The notes beneath the pieces are model-generated. The model saw only the letters and a list, made by a program, of their open reading frames with translations. It ran no database searches and was not told the DNA's origin. Shown piece after piece: positions 27,519-34,963 of a DNA stretch of 34,963 bases; position 1 is the first letter of the stretch, and the number at the start of each line of letters is the position of its first letter. The stretch comes from CAADGL01 sp964643885 (GTDB lineage Bacteria; Planctomycetota; Phycisphaerae; UBA1845; Fen-1342). Position numbers and translations under genes: made by a program. The stretch covers positions 1 through 34,963 of the forward strand of contig CAZXUI010000045.1 of NCBI GenBank assembly GCA_964643885.1, written 5' to 3'.

Positions 27519-28648
27519 GACCGCTCTCCCTGGCCCTGAGTGTCTTGCAGAATCGCCTCGGCGCCGTGCCGCGCCCGTCGTGGTGCACCTACCTCGTCTG
27601 CTACCGCTGCAACGCCCGCTGCCAGATGTGCGACTCCTGGCGGGTCAAGCCCGGCTTCGAGATGACGCCCGAGCAGGTCGATGCCGTCTTCGCCAAGGTC
27701 GGCCGGCTGGATGTCGTCCGCCTGACCGGCGGAGAGCCCTTCCTGCGTCAGGACATGCTCGAAATCGCCGAGGCCGTTCTGCACCGTTCGCGGCCCTTCG
27801 TCATCCACATCACCACCAACGGCTCCTTCCCCGACCGTATCGCCGATTTCGTCCGCCGCTTCTCCCGTCCGGCCATGCTGCGCTTCATGGTCTCGTTCGA
27901 CGGCCTGGAGGCCGAGCACGACGCCAGCCGCGGCGACGACGTCACCTTCGCGACGGCGATGGACGCCGTCCGGAGGCTGGTCGAGCTGCGCGACGAATTC
28001 GGCCTGGAGGTCAGTGCCAACCACACCGTCATCAGTCCACAATCGCTGGAGGATAACGAGGGCCTCCGCGCCCGCCTGGCCGAATGGAGCGTCGACGTGC
28101 ACTCCGTGCTCGCCTACGCCGACTCGGCCATGTACGGCGCCAAGCTCCGCGGTAAGAAGGCCGAGCACCTGATCGTCCCCGCCGGCTACCCGCTGCACCC
28201 CAAGCTCGCCGGGGCCGACGTCCTCGGCTTCGTCGACCGCGAGCTGGCTCGCACCCGAGAGCTCGGCAGCGGCATGCTCCGCTGGGGCAAGCGCTATTAC
28301 CTCCGCGGCCTGCGGGCCCGGCTCGTCGCCCAGGCCTCCGGCAACGGCCATGCGGCGGCCCCTGCCGCGGGCGACGGAAACGGCCACGCTGCTGCCCGCC
28401 GCGTCCGTCCCAGCCCGCCCTGCGTCGCCCTGCGCAGCCACCTGCGAATCCTGCCCGATGGCGGCGTCCCGGTCTGCCAGTTCAATACCGAGCAGGTCGG
28501 CAACCTCCTCAGACAGCCCTTCGACGAGGTCTGGCACAGCGTCGCCGCGCGCCAGGCCCGCCGCTGGGTCGATGCCTGCCCCGGCTGCTGGGCCGAGTGC
28601 GAAGTCATGCCCAATGCCATCTACTCCGGCGATATCCTCCGCGGCTGA
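27515..28648 (+). CDS. Radical SAM protein with a SPASM-like C-terminal domain
   Basis: A 377-residue radical SAM enzyme. The cluster motif CNARCQMC provides C32, C36 and C39 (CxxxCxxC), and the SAM-binding TGGEP is at about 73-77, followed by ITTNGS and VSFDGLEAEHD. The C-terminal region has further cysteines typical of SPASM/twitch domains: C303 (PPCVAL), C321 (VPVCQFN) and C355, C358, C362 (ACPGCWAEC); NLLRQPFDEVWHS between them is standard. Between the two domains is a Gly/Asn/His/Ala-rich insert (about 275-300). Known SPASM enzymes mostly modify peptides or activate other enzymes; here the partner is a glycosyltransferase. Coupled by ATGA to that gene. Confidence 0.9.
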   Translation: MRPLSLALSVLQNRLGAVPRPSWCTYLVCYRCNARCQMCDSWRVKPGFEMTPEQVDAVFAKVGRLDVVRLTGGEPFLRQDMLEIAEAVLHRSRPFVIHITTNGSFPDRIADFVRRFSRPAMLRFMVSFDGLEAEHDASRGDDVTFATAMDAVRRLVELRDEFGLEVSANHTVISPQSLEDNEGLRARLAEWSVDVHSVLAYADSAMYGAKLRGKKAEHLIVPAGYPLHPKLAGADVLGFVDRELARTRELGSGMLRWGKRYYLRGLRARLVAQASGNGHAAAPAAGDGNGHAAARRVRPSPPCVALRSHLRILPDGGVPVCQFNTEQVGNLLRQPFDEVWHSVAARQARRWVDACPGCWAECEVMPNAIYSGDILRG

Positions 28649-28659
28649 CCGCCCGCGCC

Positions 28660-28714
28660 GTGCCCATTACACTCCCGCCGTTATAATCGCCCCGCGACGG
28701 CCGCTGCGCAGCGG
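28660..28714 (+). promoter_or_regulatory. Promoter with perfect -10 and adjacent palindrome
   Basis: TATAAT at 28682-28687 matches consensus exactly in a GC-rich gap; the -35 is weak (around 28659-28665). The predicted start is near 28694. A perfect 14-bp palindrome, CCGCTGCGCAGCGG, lies at 28701-28714, just after the predicted start, where a repressor could bind or a small RNA hairpin could form. The next gene starts at 28750. Confidence 0.5.
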
Positions 28715-28749
28715 GCCGCCTCGAACCGCGACGCCCAACCGACAACGCC

Positions 28750-30807
28750 ATGCCGGATCACAACGCCGAGAGCCCCTTCGTCCCGCTGCCGATCGGCGGC
28801 ACGCAGCCGCTGCGCGTCCTCGGACCGCCGCCGGCCGAGGCCGGCACCGCTGTGGAGCTGCTCGCCCCGCTCGGCCGGCCGCTCGGCGTGCTTCAGCCCT
28901 ACCTCGCCGCCCTTTGCGACCTGCACGGGCGAATCGCCCAGCCGGCCGAGGTCCTGCTCGTCCTCGACGCAGCGTCGCTCCCGCCGGCCGAGCAGGTCCC
29001 GCCGGGCGCGCCGCTGCTGGCCCTGCGGCGCTTCGCAGAGAGCGGCGGCGGGGCGACGATTCGCGGCTTCGAGTGGTTCGACGACCTGCTCCAGCCGGCC
29101 GCGTCGCTCGCGCCGCTTTTCTACTGCCGCAAACGGCACGCGATCTTCGCCGCCCGCTCGCCGCGCACCGGCGCGAGACTTTCCGCCGTGCCGGAGAAAC
29201 GCGCCCTCGACGCGGGAGAGGACCTCCTCGCGGCCGCACTGCTCTGCTGGGACGGCCCGTCGAGCACCGATCCGCCGCGGATCTACGCCGGCCGCAGCGG
29301 CACGAGCGCCCTGGGCGAAGTCGCCAGCTTCGACCAACTCGTGCTTGATCAAGGTCAGGTGGTGCATTGGGTCGAGGCGCATGCCGACGACCTGCTCGCG
29401 CATCAGATCCGCCGCGACCACACGTGCAGCGATTGCGCCGAGAGCGCTCGCTGCTACCCGCGCGACGGCGGATACACCTACGCGACGGATCGCCTCCAGG
29501 TGATCAGCGCCGCCGAGCTGCCGCTGACCGCCCGCCCGCTAGGCGAATGGACGCTGGCCGAGGCGGCCGCCCTCACCGGCGGCGCGGAGGCGGCATCATT
29601 CCTTTCCGGTAGGACAGAACTGCCGCCGCCGCTGGCCGGCTTTCGCGCCCGACAGGCCGAACGAATCGCCGCCGCCGGCCCCGGCCTCGCGCTGGCCGGC
29701 GAGAGCGACGGCAGCGCCCTGCTCGAAGCCGCCTGGCTGAAGCTTCGGCTCATGACGCACGTCTTCGAGCAGCTCACCGCCACCTGGCGCAGCGCCGCCG
29801 GCCCGCACCTCTGCTGGAGCGACGAGACCGTTCGCGTCGCCTGGCGAGCCGCTGCCGCCGCACCCGCCAGCGCCTGGGGCCTGACGCCGATCCTGCGCTT
29901 CGCCGGACTCGCACCGCAGGCCGTCGTCGCCGGCGGCAAGGTCGACTCGCTCCCCTATCCGCCCATCCACTCGCACGAATCGCTGCTGGCCGCACACGCA
30001 CGCGAGGCCTCGCGCGGCTTCGGCCAGCCGCTGAAAGCATCCGTTCACGTGAAGAAGGCCCGGAACGCCCCGGCCGGCCGCGAATGCGAGCTGCTGCTCG
30101 AGGATGTCGACCTCGCGCCGGCCGCCTTTGTCGCCACCGACGTGGTCGAGATCACCGGCGAGGGCTGGCAGGCGGTCTGCCGGCCCGCCCCGGGCGGCGA
30201 AGGAGACGGGAATTCGATCGCGCTGGCCGGCATCGCCTACGGCGACGGCGGCAAGCTCCGCTCCGGCGAGACGATCTCCGGCTGCACGGCGCGCTGGTAT
30301 CCGCGCTTCGGCGAGGCGGTCGATCTGCATGCCCTCGGCCTGCTGCTGCTCGAAACACTGCTGGCGACCGACGAGCGGCCGACGGCGCGGCTGCGGCCGC
30401 TGGTGGCGGAGCAGCTCGACGAGCTCGCGCGGCGGCTGGCGGCGCTGCCCGCCGACCAGCGCGAGCAAAGCGCCGGCGTGTGGATCGCCCAGCACTGCGA
30501 CGAGGACGTGCCCTCGTCGATCTGGACCCGCCGCAACCTGCTCTACCGCGCGGCCGACCGCAACGCGACGCGGCTCGACGCCTTCCCGCCGCGGCTCTGG
30601 CATGCGGTCATCACCTTCGCGGTGCGGCTGGCTTCGCAGATCGAGGGATTCAGCTTCTGTGCGAGCCGCGCGCGGGATTGCGAGCGCGGCCCGGGCGAAA
30701 CGCCGCTGCCGCTGCTCGAGCTGCGCGGCCTGACAGCGCTGGTCGAAGACCGCCTCTTCGGCCGCGACGAAGCCGCGCGCCGGGTGCGATCCATCTTGGA
30801 AGGTTGA
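28750..30807 (+). CDS. Unrecognised 685-residue protein
   Basis: I do not recognise this protein. It is soluble, with no signal or membrane helix, Ala/Leu/Pro-rich and slightly acidic. A possible zinc site, CSDC plus a third Cys at ARCYPRDGGYTY (about residues 226-243), lies in the middle. The segment GIAYGDGGKLRSGETISGC is followed by ARWYPRFGEAVDLHALGLLLLETLL (about 516-540), which resembles the late subdomains of a protein kinase fold (the D-x-x-ALG-x-LL pattern), but no kinase ATP loop or HRD/DFG motif is seen. Other marked stretches are SLPYPPIHSHESLLAAHAREASRGF and SSIWTRRNLLYRAADRN. It is the first gene of a three-gene run, with the coiled-coil gene 24 nt downstream. The start is placed at 28750 because it follows a promoter; the ribosome site is weak. 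Confidence 0.7.
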   Translation: MPDHNAESPFVPLPIGGTQPLRVLGPPPAEAGTAVELLAPLGRPLGVLQPYLAALCDLHGRIAQPAEVLLVLDAASLPPAEQVPPGAPLLALRRFAESGGGATIRGFEWFDDLLQPAASLAPLFYCRKRHAIFAARSPRTGARLSAVPEKRALDAGEDLLAAALLCWDGPSSTDPPRIYAGRSGTSALGEVASFDQLVLDQGQVVHWVEAHADDLLAHQIRRDHTCSDCAESARCYPRDGGYTYATDRLQVISAAELPLTARPLGEWTLAEAAALTGGAEAASFLSGRTELPPPLAGFRARQAERIAAAGPGLALAGESDGSALLEAAWLKLRLMTHVFEQLTATWRSAAGPHLCWSDETVRVAWRAAAAAPASAWGLTPILRFAGLAPQAVVAGGKVDSLPYPPIHSHESLLAAHAREASRGFGQPLKASVHVKKARNAPAGRECELLLEDVDLAPAAFVATDVVEITGEGWQAVCRPAPGGEGDGNSIALAGIAYGDGGKLRSGETISGCTARWYPRFGEAVDLHALGLLLLETLLATDERPTARLRPLVAEQLDELARRLAALPADQREQSAGVWIAQHCDEDVPSSIWTRRNLLYRAADRNATRLDAFPPRLWHAVITFAVRLASQIEGFSFCASRARDCERGPGETPLPLLELRGLTALVEDRLFGRDEAARRVRSILEG

Positions 30808-30831
30808 CGCATACTCGCAGGGAGGTGCCGA

Positions 30832-32082
30832 ATGAAGTCGCAACCAGCTCCCGCGCCGGCCATCGGCCGCCTGGCATGCCTGTTGCGCGCTCTCGAATCG
30901 CCCGCCGCCGAATCGTCGCCTCACGCCGGCGACGCGGAGACGCTCGAATACCGCGAATCGCTCCTGGCCGGCTTGCCCGCTCCCCAGCGGCCCCTGCTGC
31001 TCGACGAGCTGCGCGCCCTGAGCGGCCAGTCCGCCGCCGAGAGCGCAGCGCAAACCACATCCGCGCCAGCGCCGGCCGGCAGTGATCTCCAGCGCACCAA
31101 GGCCAGCCTCGAGCTCCAGCTTCAGACAGAGCAGACGCGCGCCCGCGAGCTCGAGCGCGACCTGAAGAAACTGCGCAGCGACCACGAGCAGGCCCTGGAG
31201 ACCCTCAGGCTCCAGCAGAAGAAGCTCAAGGAGCTCACCGACGAGCGCGCCCGCCTCCTCAACGACCTCAGCCTCGTCGAAAACAAGCTCCGCGTGCAGA
31301 TCAACGAGAACGAGCAGCTCGCCGCTCGCATGGAGAAGATCCAATCCACGCGCCAGCTCATGGGCGAGCAGTCCACCGAGCAGACCGAGCGGATCAACAG
31401 CCTGCGCGAGGAAGTCGAGCAGCTCCGCGCCGAGCTCGAAGCGCAGCGCCAGCGACGCGACCGCGAACTCGGCCAGGCCCACGAAGAAGTCCGCCGCGCC
31501 GGCGAGAACACCGCCGAGGCCGTCATCCAGGAGCTCTGGACACTCCTCCAGACCGACCTGCCCGAGGCGTTCAGCCCCACGCACGTGCCCACACGGGCCA
31601 CAGTTCAGAACCTGGGCGAAGCCGTCTGCGAGATGGTCCGCGCCCTGGCCACGATCGAGGCCCACGTGATCGACCGCCTCAAGCACTCGCGCCAGCTCAA
31701 CGACCCGACCGACAAGATCAGCTCCTTCTACAACATGCTCAGCAAGAGCCCCGGCCTGCTCGATACCCTGCGCGATTTCCTCGTCACCGGCCGCCGCAAG
31801 AGCAACTTCGTCAACCTGCTCCGCGCCCACCAGGTCTGGGCCCAGGCGCTGGCCACCGGCCCCAACAAGGCGCTCATTCGCTCGGCCGCGCAGATCTTCG
31901 AGCGGCTCAACTACCGCCGCTGGCCGCTCGAAAAGGGCCGCTTCGTCAGCGAGGAAGCCGCGATCGGCAAGTACTTCCGCGAGAACGTCCGCACGCTTGC
32001 CGATGAGATGGCCAATGAGCTGCGTAAGCTCGGCGCGGACCTCTCGTATCAGGACTACGACGACCTGATGAAGCGGCGTTGA
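30832..32082 (+). CDS. Coiled-coil protein of unknown function
   Basis: A 416-residue protein, unrecognised by family. Residues about 1-65 form a small helical domain (PQRPLLLDELRALSGQ), 66-83 an Ala/Pro/Thr linker, about 85-235 a long coiled coil (TKASLELQLQTEQTRA, then LRLQQKKLKELTDERARLL and SLREEVEQLRAELEAQRQRR), and about 238-416 a helical globular domain with the conserved-looking segments QELWTLLQTDLPEAF, KISSFYNMLSKSPGLLDTLRDFL and IGKYFRENVRTLADEMANELR. No membrane helix. AGGGAGG lies 6 nt before the ATG. It follows the 685-residue protein by 24 nt and ends next to the propeller-like gene, so the three form a probable operon; a scaffolding or complex-forming role is inferred only from the coiled coil. 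Confidence 0.8.
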   Translation: MKSQPAPAPAIGRLACLLRALESPAAESSPHAGDAETLEYRESLLAGLPAPQRPLLLDELRALSGQSAAESAAQTTSAPAPAGSDLQRTKASLELQLQTEQTRARELERDLKKLRSDHEQALETLRLQQKKLKELTDERARLLNDLSLVENKLRVQINENEQLAARMEKIQSTRQLMGEQSTEQTERINSLREEVEQLRAELEAQRQRRDRELGQAHEEVRRAGENTAEAVIQELWTLLQTDLPEAFSPTHVPTRATVQNLGEAVCEMVRALATIEAHVIDRLKHSRQLNDPTDKISSFYNMLSKSPGLLDTLRDFLVTGRRKSNFVNLLRAHQVWAQALATGPNKALIRSAAQIFERLNYRRWPLEKGRFVSEEAAIGKYFRENVRTLADEMANELRKLGADLSYQDYDDLMKRR

Positions 32083-32084
32083 CG

Positions 32085-33131
32085 ATGCGACCCGACAGGC
32101 GTTACCCGCCGGCCGCCCGCGCGCGATCATGCGCTGCGTCGGCCGTATTCTGGGCAGTCGCGGCCGTTCTCCTGCTCGCCGCCGCGCCTCCGATTGAGCC
32201 GCAGACCGAGCCACAGCCCGCAGCGCAGCTCGGCCCGCCAGAGAAGCTCTGCACGCTCGACGACACCCGCATCCTCGAAGCCTCCGGCATCGCCGCCAGC
32301 CGCCGACACGACGGCCACTTCCACATCCATAATGACTCCGGCGACACCGCCCGCGTCTTCCTCGTCGACAGCGCCGGCCGCACGCGGCTCGTCCTGCATC
32401 TTCGCGCCGCCCGCAATATCGACTGGGAGGACGCGGCCGCCACAGTCAACGACGCCGGCCGGCCGGCCATCTGCATCGCCGACATCGGCGACAACGACGC
32501 CCGCCGCCCCGAGCTCGTCCTCTACCGCTTCGACGAACCCGAATCGCTCACCGCCGCTGCCGACCCCACGAACCGCGCCACCTCGCGCCCCGCGGAATTC
32601 CCCGCCTCGCGGCCGGCGGAACTCTCCGTCGACGCCGCCGCCTTCCGCTTCCGCTACGAGGACGGCCCCGCCAACGCCGAAGCCCTCGCCATCCATCCGC
32701 GCACGGGGGACGCGTTTATTCTCACGAAGCGAACCGATGGCGCCGCCGATGTCTACCACCTGCCCGCCCCCTGGCCCGCCGATCGCGTCGCCGCCCTCCG
32801 CAGGATCGCCACGCTCCGCATCCCGCACGAACCGCCGGCCGCCACGATCATCACCGCCGCCGACATCTCCCCCGATGGTCGCTGGCTGGTCGCCCGCAGC
32901 TACCTCTGCGGCTGGCTCTGGCCTCTGCCGGCCGACGGAAACCTGCGCGAAATCACGCATGCGCTCGCGCAGCCGCCGCAGAAACTCCTGCTCGCGGCCG
33001 AGCGGCAGGGCGAGGCAGTCTGCTTCAACATCGCCGGCCGCTCGATTCTGACCGTCAGCGAAGGCCGCACGCCGCCGCTCTGGCGGCACGCGCTTGAGCC
33101 TGCGCCACCGACCTCCGCGCCCGTCCCCTGA
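32085..33131 (+). CDS. Exported propeller-like protein of unknown function
   Basis: A 348-residue protein with a Tat- or Sec-like N terminus: several Arg residues, then a hydrophobic helix (about 18-34, AASAVFWAVAAVLLLAA). The body has features of a widespread but unnamed secreted beta-propeller-like family: EASGIAASRRHDGHFHIHNDSGD (about 65-87), NIDWEDAAA, ICIADIGDNDARR, YRFDEPE and ALAIHPRTGDAFILTKR; these suggest repeated beta strands and possible calcium binding by acidic loops. A Ser/Arg/Pro-rich insert lies at about 168-185. TTG 32079 overlaps the previous stop, but ATG 32085 is preferred; the ribosome site is weak either way. It is the third gene of the run starting at 28750. Confidence 0.8.
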   Translation: MRPDRRYPPAARARSCAASAVFWAVAAVLLLAAAPPIEPQTEPQPAAQLGPPEKLCTLDDTRILEASGIAASRRHDGHFHIHNDSGDTARVFLVDSAGRTRLVLHLRAARNIDWEDAAATVNDAGRPAICIADIGDNDARRPELVLYRFDEPESLTAAADPTNRATSRPAEFPASRPAELSVDAAAFRFRYEDGPANAEALAIHPRTGDAFILTKRTDGAADVYHLPAPWPADRVAALRRIATLRIPHEPPAATIITAADISPDGRWLVARSYLCGWLWPLPADGNLREITHALAQPPQKLLLAAERQGEAVCFNIAGRSILTVSEGRTPPLWRHALEPAPPTSAPVP

Positions 33132-33222
33132 CACGCGTCGGCCGCCCGGCGGATCGACACCCCGACGACGGCAACCCCTGAATGGGGGAGCGCGGGCGTC
33201 CCGCCCTCAATTGCTGCTCAGG

Positions 33223-33379
33223 GCCGCGACCGTGACAGGCTGTCGAAAAAGTCGCGCCGGCGTTTTTCGACAGCCCATCGATCGCCGGGCGTCGCATCTG
33301 ACCCCCGGGGTTCGATGGGCGAACTCGGTATTCGAACAGCGCGAGATCGAGTATCTCGACAGCCTGTTACGGTCGCGGC
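33223..33379. repeat. 24-bp inverted repeat bounding a 157-bp element
   Basis: The left arm (33223-33246) and the right arm (33356-33379) are reverse complements in 23 of 24 positions; the only mismatch is 33234/33368. The arms contain ACAGGCTGTCGA and TCGACAGCCTGT. Between them are other short inverted repeats, CCCATCG/CGATGGG (33274-33280, 33313-33319) and CGAGAT/ATCTCG (33342-33347, 33353-33358). The layout resembles a miniature inverted-repeat element or a large structured RNA, but no target duplication was identified. Confidence 0.6.
33238..33275. terminator. Perfect 13-bp hairpin, possible bidirectional terminator
   Basis: GGCTGTCGAAAAA (33238-33250) pairs exactly with TTTTTCGACAGCC (33263-33275) across a 12-nt GC-rich loop. 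It lies 106 nt after the propeller-like gene. The A/T runs are inside the stem, so it is not a classic terminator; the left arm also belongs to the larger 24-bp inverted repeat, giving two alternative pairings. Confidence 0.45.
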
Positions 33380-33417
33380 TCGGTGCAGACCGGCGGTCGC
33401 GGCTCGGTGCAGACCGG
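33370..33417. repeat. Tandem repeat, 24-bp unit, two perfect copies
   Basis: Copies at 33370-33393 and 33394-33417 are identical; each begins CGGTCGCGGCTCGGTGC. The first copy overlaps the right arm of the 157-bp inverted-repeat element. Confidence 0.85.
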
Positions 33418-33663
33418 CGCCGGCGTCTCTCGCATACCCCCGGCGGCCGCAGAATCGGACCGAGTCTGCCCCCCCGCCGCTCCGTTCGGTCCGGAACGTG
33501 CCCGGACAACCCGTAGGCTCAAACGGCCGCCGCGGCGATATCGGACCACAACTGGTCGAATCAACCGCCGGCGGTTTACCATGAACGAGGTCGCGGGCCG
33601 GACGCGCGGCCGTCGACGCGTCCGGCCGGCCCGACGCACCTCTCGAACCGACCAGGTGAAGCG

Positions 33664-34800
33664 ATGAACAGTCTGCCCGAGTCGATCCTCCCGCTGCTGG
33701 AAAAGATGAAGGAGCTCAACGCGAGCGATTTGCACCTCAAGACGGGTGTGCCGCCGGTCTACCGCATTGCGGGTGAGCTGCGGCGCACTCACCTGCCGGC
33801 CTTCAACGTGCTCGGCGGCGAGATCGAAAAGCTGATGGAGCCGCTCATCCCGCAGAAGCGCAAGGGCGACTACGACCGCCGCGGCGGTGTCGACTTCGCC
33901 TACATGCTGCCCGACGGCGACCGCTTCCGCATCAACGTCATGCACTCCGCCGGCCACATGCACGCCGCAATCCGCCGAGTGAAGGCGGAGATTCCCAGCT
34001 TCGAGGAGCTGCACCTGCCGCCGATCTACCGCAAGCTGGCGATGGAGACATTCGAGGGGCTGATCATCGTCTGCGGCGTGACCGGCTGCGGCAAAAGCAC
34101 CACCATGGCCGCGATGATCGACCACATCAACTCGACCCAGTCCGTCAACATCATCAGCATCGAAGACCCGATCGAATACGCCTTTCACCCCAAGATGGGC
34201 ATCGTCAGTCAGCGCGAGATCGGCCTGGACCTGGAAACCTTCGCCGACGGGCTGCGGGCGGCCGTGCGGCAGGACCCGGACGTCATCTTCGTCGGCGAGA
34301 TGCGCGACCGCGAGACGGTGCTGGCCGCGCTCCAGGCCGCCGAGACCGGCCACCTCGTCTTCGGCACGCTGCACACGGCCGACACGATGCAGTCTCTGAC
34401 GCGTCTGCTGGAGTTCTTCCCGCAGGACCAGCACGGCTTCATCCGCAGCTCGCTGGCCAACAGCCTGCGGGCGGTGCTGGCGCAGCGGCTGCTGCCTTCG
34501 ATCGACGAGAAGATCTCGCGCATCCCGGCCACGGAGGTGCTGCTGGGCGAGCCGATCGTCAAGGAGAAGATCCGCGAGGGGGCCGACACGGACCTGCCCG
34601 AGATCGTCGCCAGCAACCGCGAAGTGGGCATGCGCAACTATACGCACTCGCTGATGGAGCTGGTGGAGAACGGCTACGTGTACACGGATGTGGCCATGGA
34701 GTTCGCCCCGAACCGGGAGGCGCTGACCAGCGCGCTGCACGGCATCAAGACTTCGGCCCAGACGATGATCCACCGCATCAAGCGGCCGGGGAATATCTAA
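33664..34800 (+). CDS. pilT: Type IV pilus retraction ATPase PilT
   Basis: A 378-residue hexameric secretion ATPase that powers pilus retraction for twitching motility. The N-terminal PAS-like domain contains LNASDLHLKTGVPP (about 18-31) and AAIRRVK (101-107); the core has Walker A GVTGCGKST (138-146), the Asp box around IISIEDPIEYAF, Walker B DPDVIFVGEMRD, and the His box GTLHTADT. Residues ending NSLRAVLAQRLLP and the C-terminal part fit PilT; length matches (about 345-380), whereas PilB is about 560. The P loop has Val and Cys where PilT commonly has Pro and Ser. AGGTGA lies about 5 nt before the ATG. No other pilus gene is adjacent on the left; the nearest is the prepilin-like gene at 7110. 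Confidence 0.94.
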   Translation: MNSLPESILPLLEKMKELNASDLHLKTGVPPVYRIAGELRRTHLPAFNVLGGEIEKLMEPLIPQKRKGDYDRRGGVDFAYMLPDGDRFRINVMHSAGHMHAAIRRVKAEIPSFEELHLPPIYRKLAMETFEGLIIVCGVTGCGKSTTMAAMIDHINSTQSVNIISIEDPIEYAFHPKMGIVSQREIGLDLETFADGLRAAVRQDPDVIFVGEMRDRETVLAALQAAETGHLVFGTLHTADTMQSLTRLLEFFPQDQHGFIRSSLANSLRAVLAQRLLPSIDEKISRIPATEVLLGEPIVKEKIREGADTDLPEIVASNREVGMRNYTHSLMELVENGYVYTDVAMEFAPNREALTSALHGIKTSAQTMIHRIKRPGNI

Positions 34801-34848
34801 CGGCCGGGGCGGGGCCGGAAAAACAGCAAAACACGAGTCGCCGTTCCC

Positions 34849-34924
34849 GGCGGCGGGGCGCGCGTTGATTGCGGGCTTTGGGCGGTGGAGCACGCGTTGA
34901 TTGTCCGGTTTGGGCGGCGGGGCG
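34849..34924. repeat. Degenerate tandem repeat, 32-bp unit, near the right edge
   Basis: Two units (34861-34892 and 34893-34924) share 25 of 32 bases, each beginning CGCGTTGATTG and containing TTTGGGCGG. A partial unit end, GGCGGCGGGGCG, precedes at 34849-34860. It lies 48 nt after pilT; whether it continues beyond the window is not known. Confidence 0.65.
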
Positions 34925-34963
34925 CGCGGCGGCTGCGGCGGGAGCGTCTGCTGAGAGGGTCAG

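Larger units (their letters stand above)
33132..33663 (+). other. Repeat-rich intergenic spacer before pilT
   Basis: 532 nt without a convincing gene. Frames are open on both strands, but translations are Arg/Pro-rich and repetitive. It holds a long imperfect inverted repeat, a palindromic hairpin and a 24-bp tandem repeat, listed separately. The part 33480-33663 shows no clear promoter; pilT begins at 33664 with AGGTGA upstream. Confidence 0.6.

Noticed and set aside
29596..32214. An 872-codon minus-strand frame opposite the unknown operon
   Set aside because: Low-complexity translation (Gly/Leu/Glu/Arg runs). The plus-strand coiled-coil gene has a strong ribosome site and clear heptads, so the plus strand is coding.
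33305..33330. GGGGTTCGATGGGC resembling a tRNA T-arm
   Set aside because: The flanking bases do not form a T stem, and no acceptor, D or anticodon arms can be placed around it.
33315..33584. An 89-codon plus-strand frame in the spacer before pilT
   Set aside because: Its translation is driven by the 24-bp tandem repeat, and no ribosome site precedes it.

Overview
The window is a high-GC, gene-dense stretch of a bacterial chromosome, most likely from the Planctomycetota and probably class Phycisphaerae. This is inferred from protein features: a prepilin-like secreted protein with the phylum's GFTLIELLVV start and a C-terminal H-x10-DGH motif, a PEP-CTERM protein beside an ECF sigma factor of planctomycete type, a Tat-type DUF362 protein, and a cell-wall cluster whose MurE carries the meso-diaminopimelate motif. 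No rRNA, tRNA, CRISPR array, transposase or phage gene was found.

Layout. Positions 1-5422 are on the minus strand: the N-terminal two thirds of aconitase (acnA, running off the left edge), a PEP-CTERM exported protein, an ECF sigma factor, and a eukaryote-like UDP-sugar pyrophosphorylase. From 5494 genes are mostly on the plus strand: a DUF362 protein; then a strong promoter, a leader of about 500 nt and a prepilin-like protein ending at a good hairpin terminator; then an MFS permease overlapping mgtE; then a five-S1-domain ribosomal protein S1 homologue. An AlkA-like glycosylase (minus) converges on the S1 gene. A membrane PIN/TRAM protein (YacL type) follows, preceded by its own promoter and a 34-codon upstream ORF that overlaps its start.

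Positions 15844-26270 hold a dcw (division and cell wall) cluster: promoter, MraZ operator, mraZ, a large hairpin, rsmH, a two-LysM membrane protein, an FtsL-like protein, ftsI, murE, murF, mraY and ftsW. Genes from murE to ftsW are 3-5 nt apart and ftsI/murE overlap, so they are probably translated as one unit. murD (usually between mraY and ftsW) and a recognisable murG are absent; where murG is often found lies an MJ1255-type glycosyltransferase coupled by an ATGA overlap to a radical SAM/SPASM protein, behind its own possible promoter.

Positions 28660-33131 look like a separate operon with a perfect TATAAT: an unrecognised 685-residue protein, a 416-residue coiled-coil protein and an exported propeller-like protein. 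This is the best candidate for an undescribed system. A repeat-rich spacer (33132-33663) with a 24-bp inverted repeat and a 24-bp tandem repeat precedes pilT; another degenerate tandem repeat lies at the right edge.
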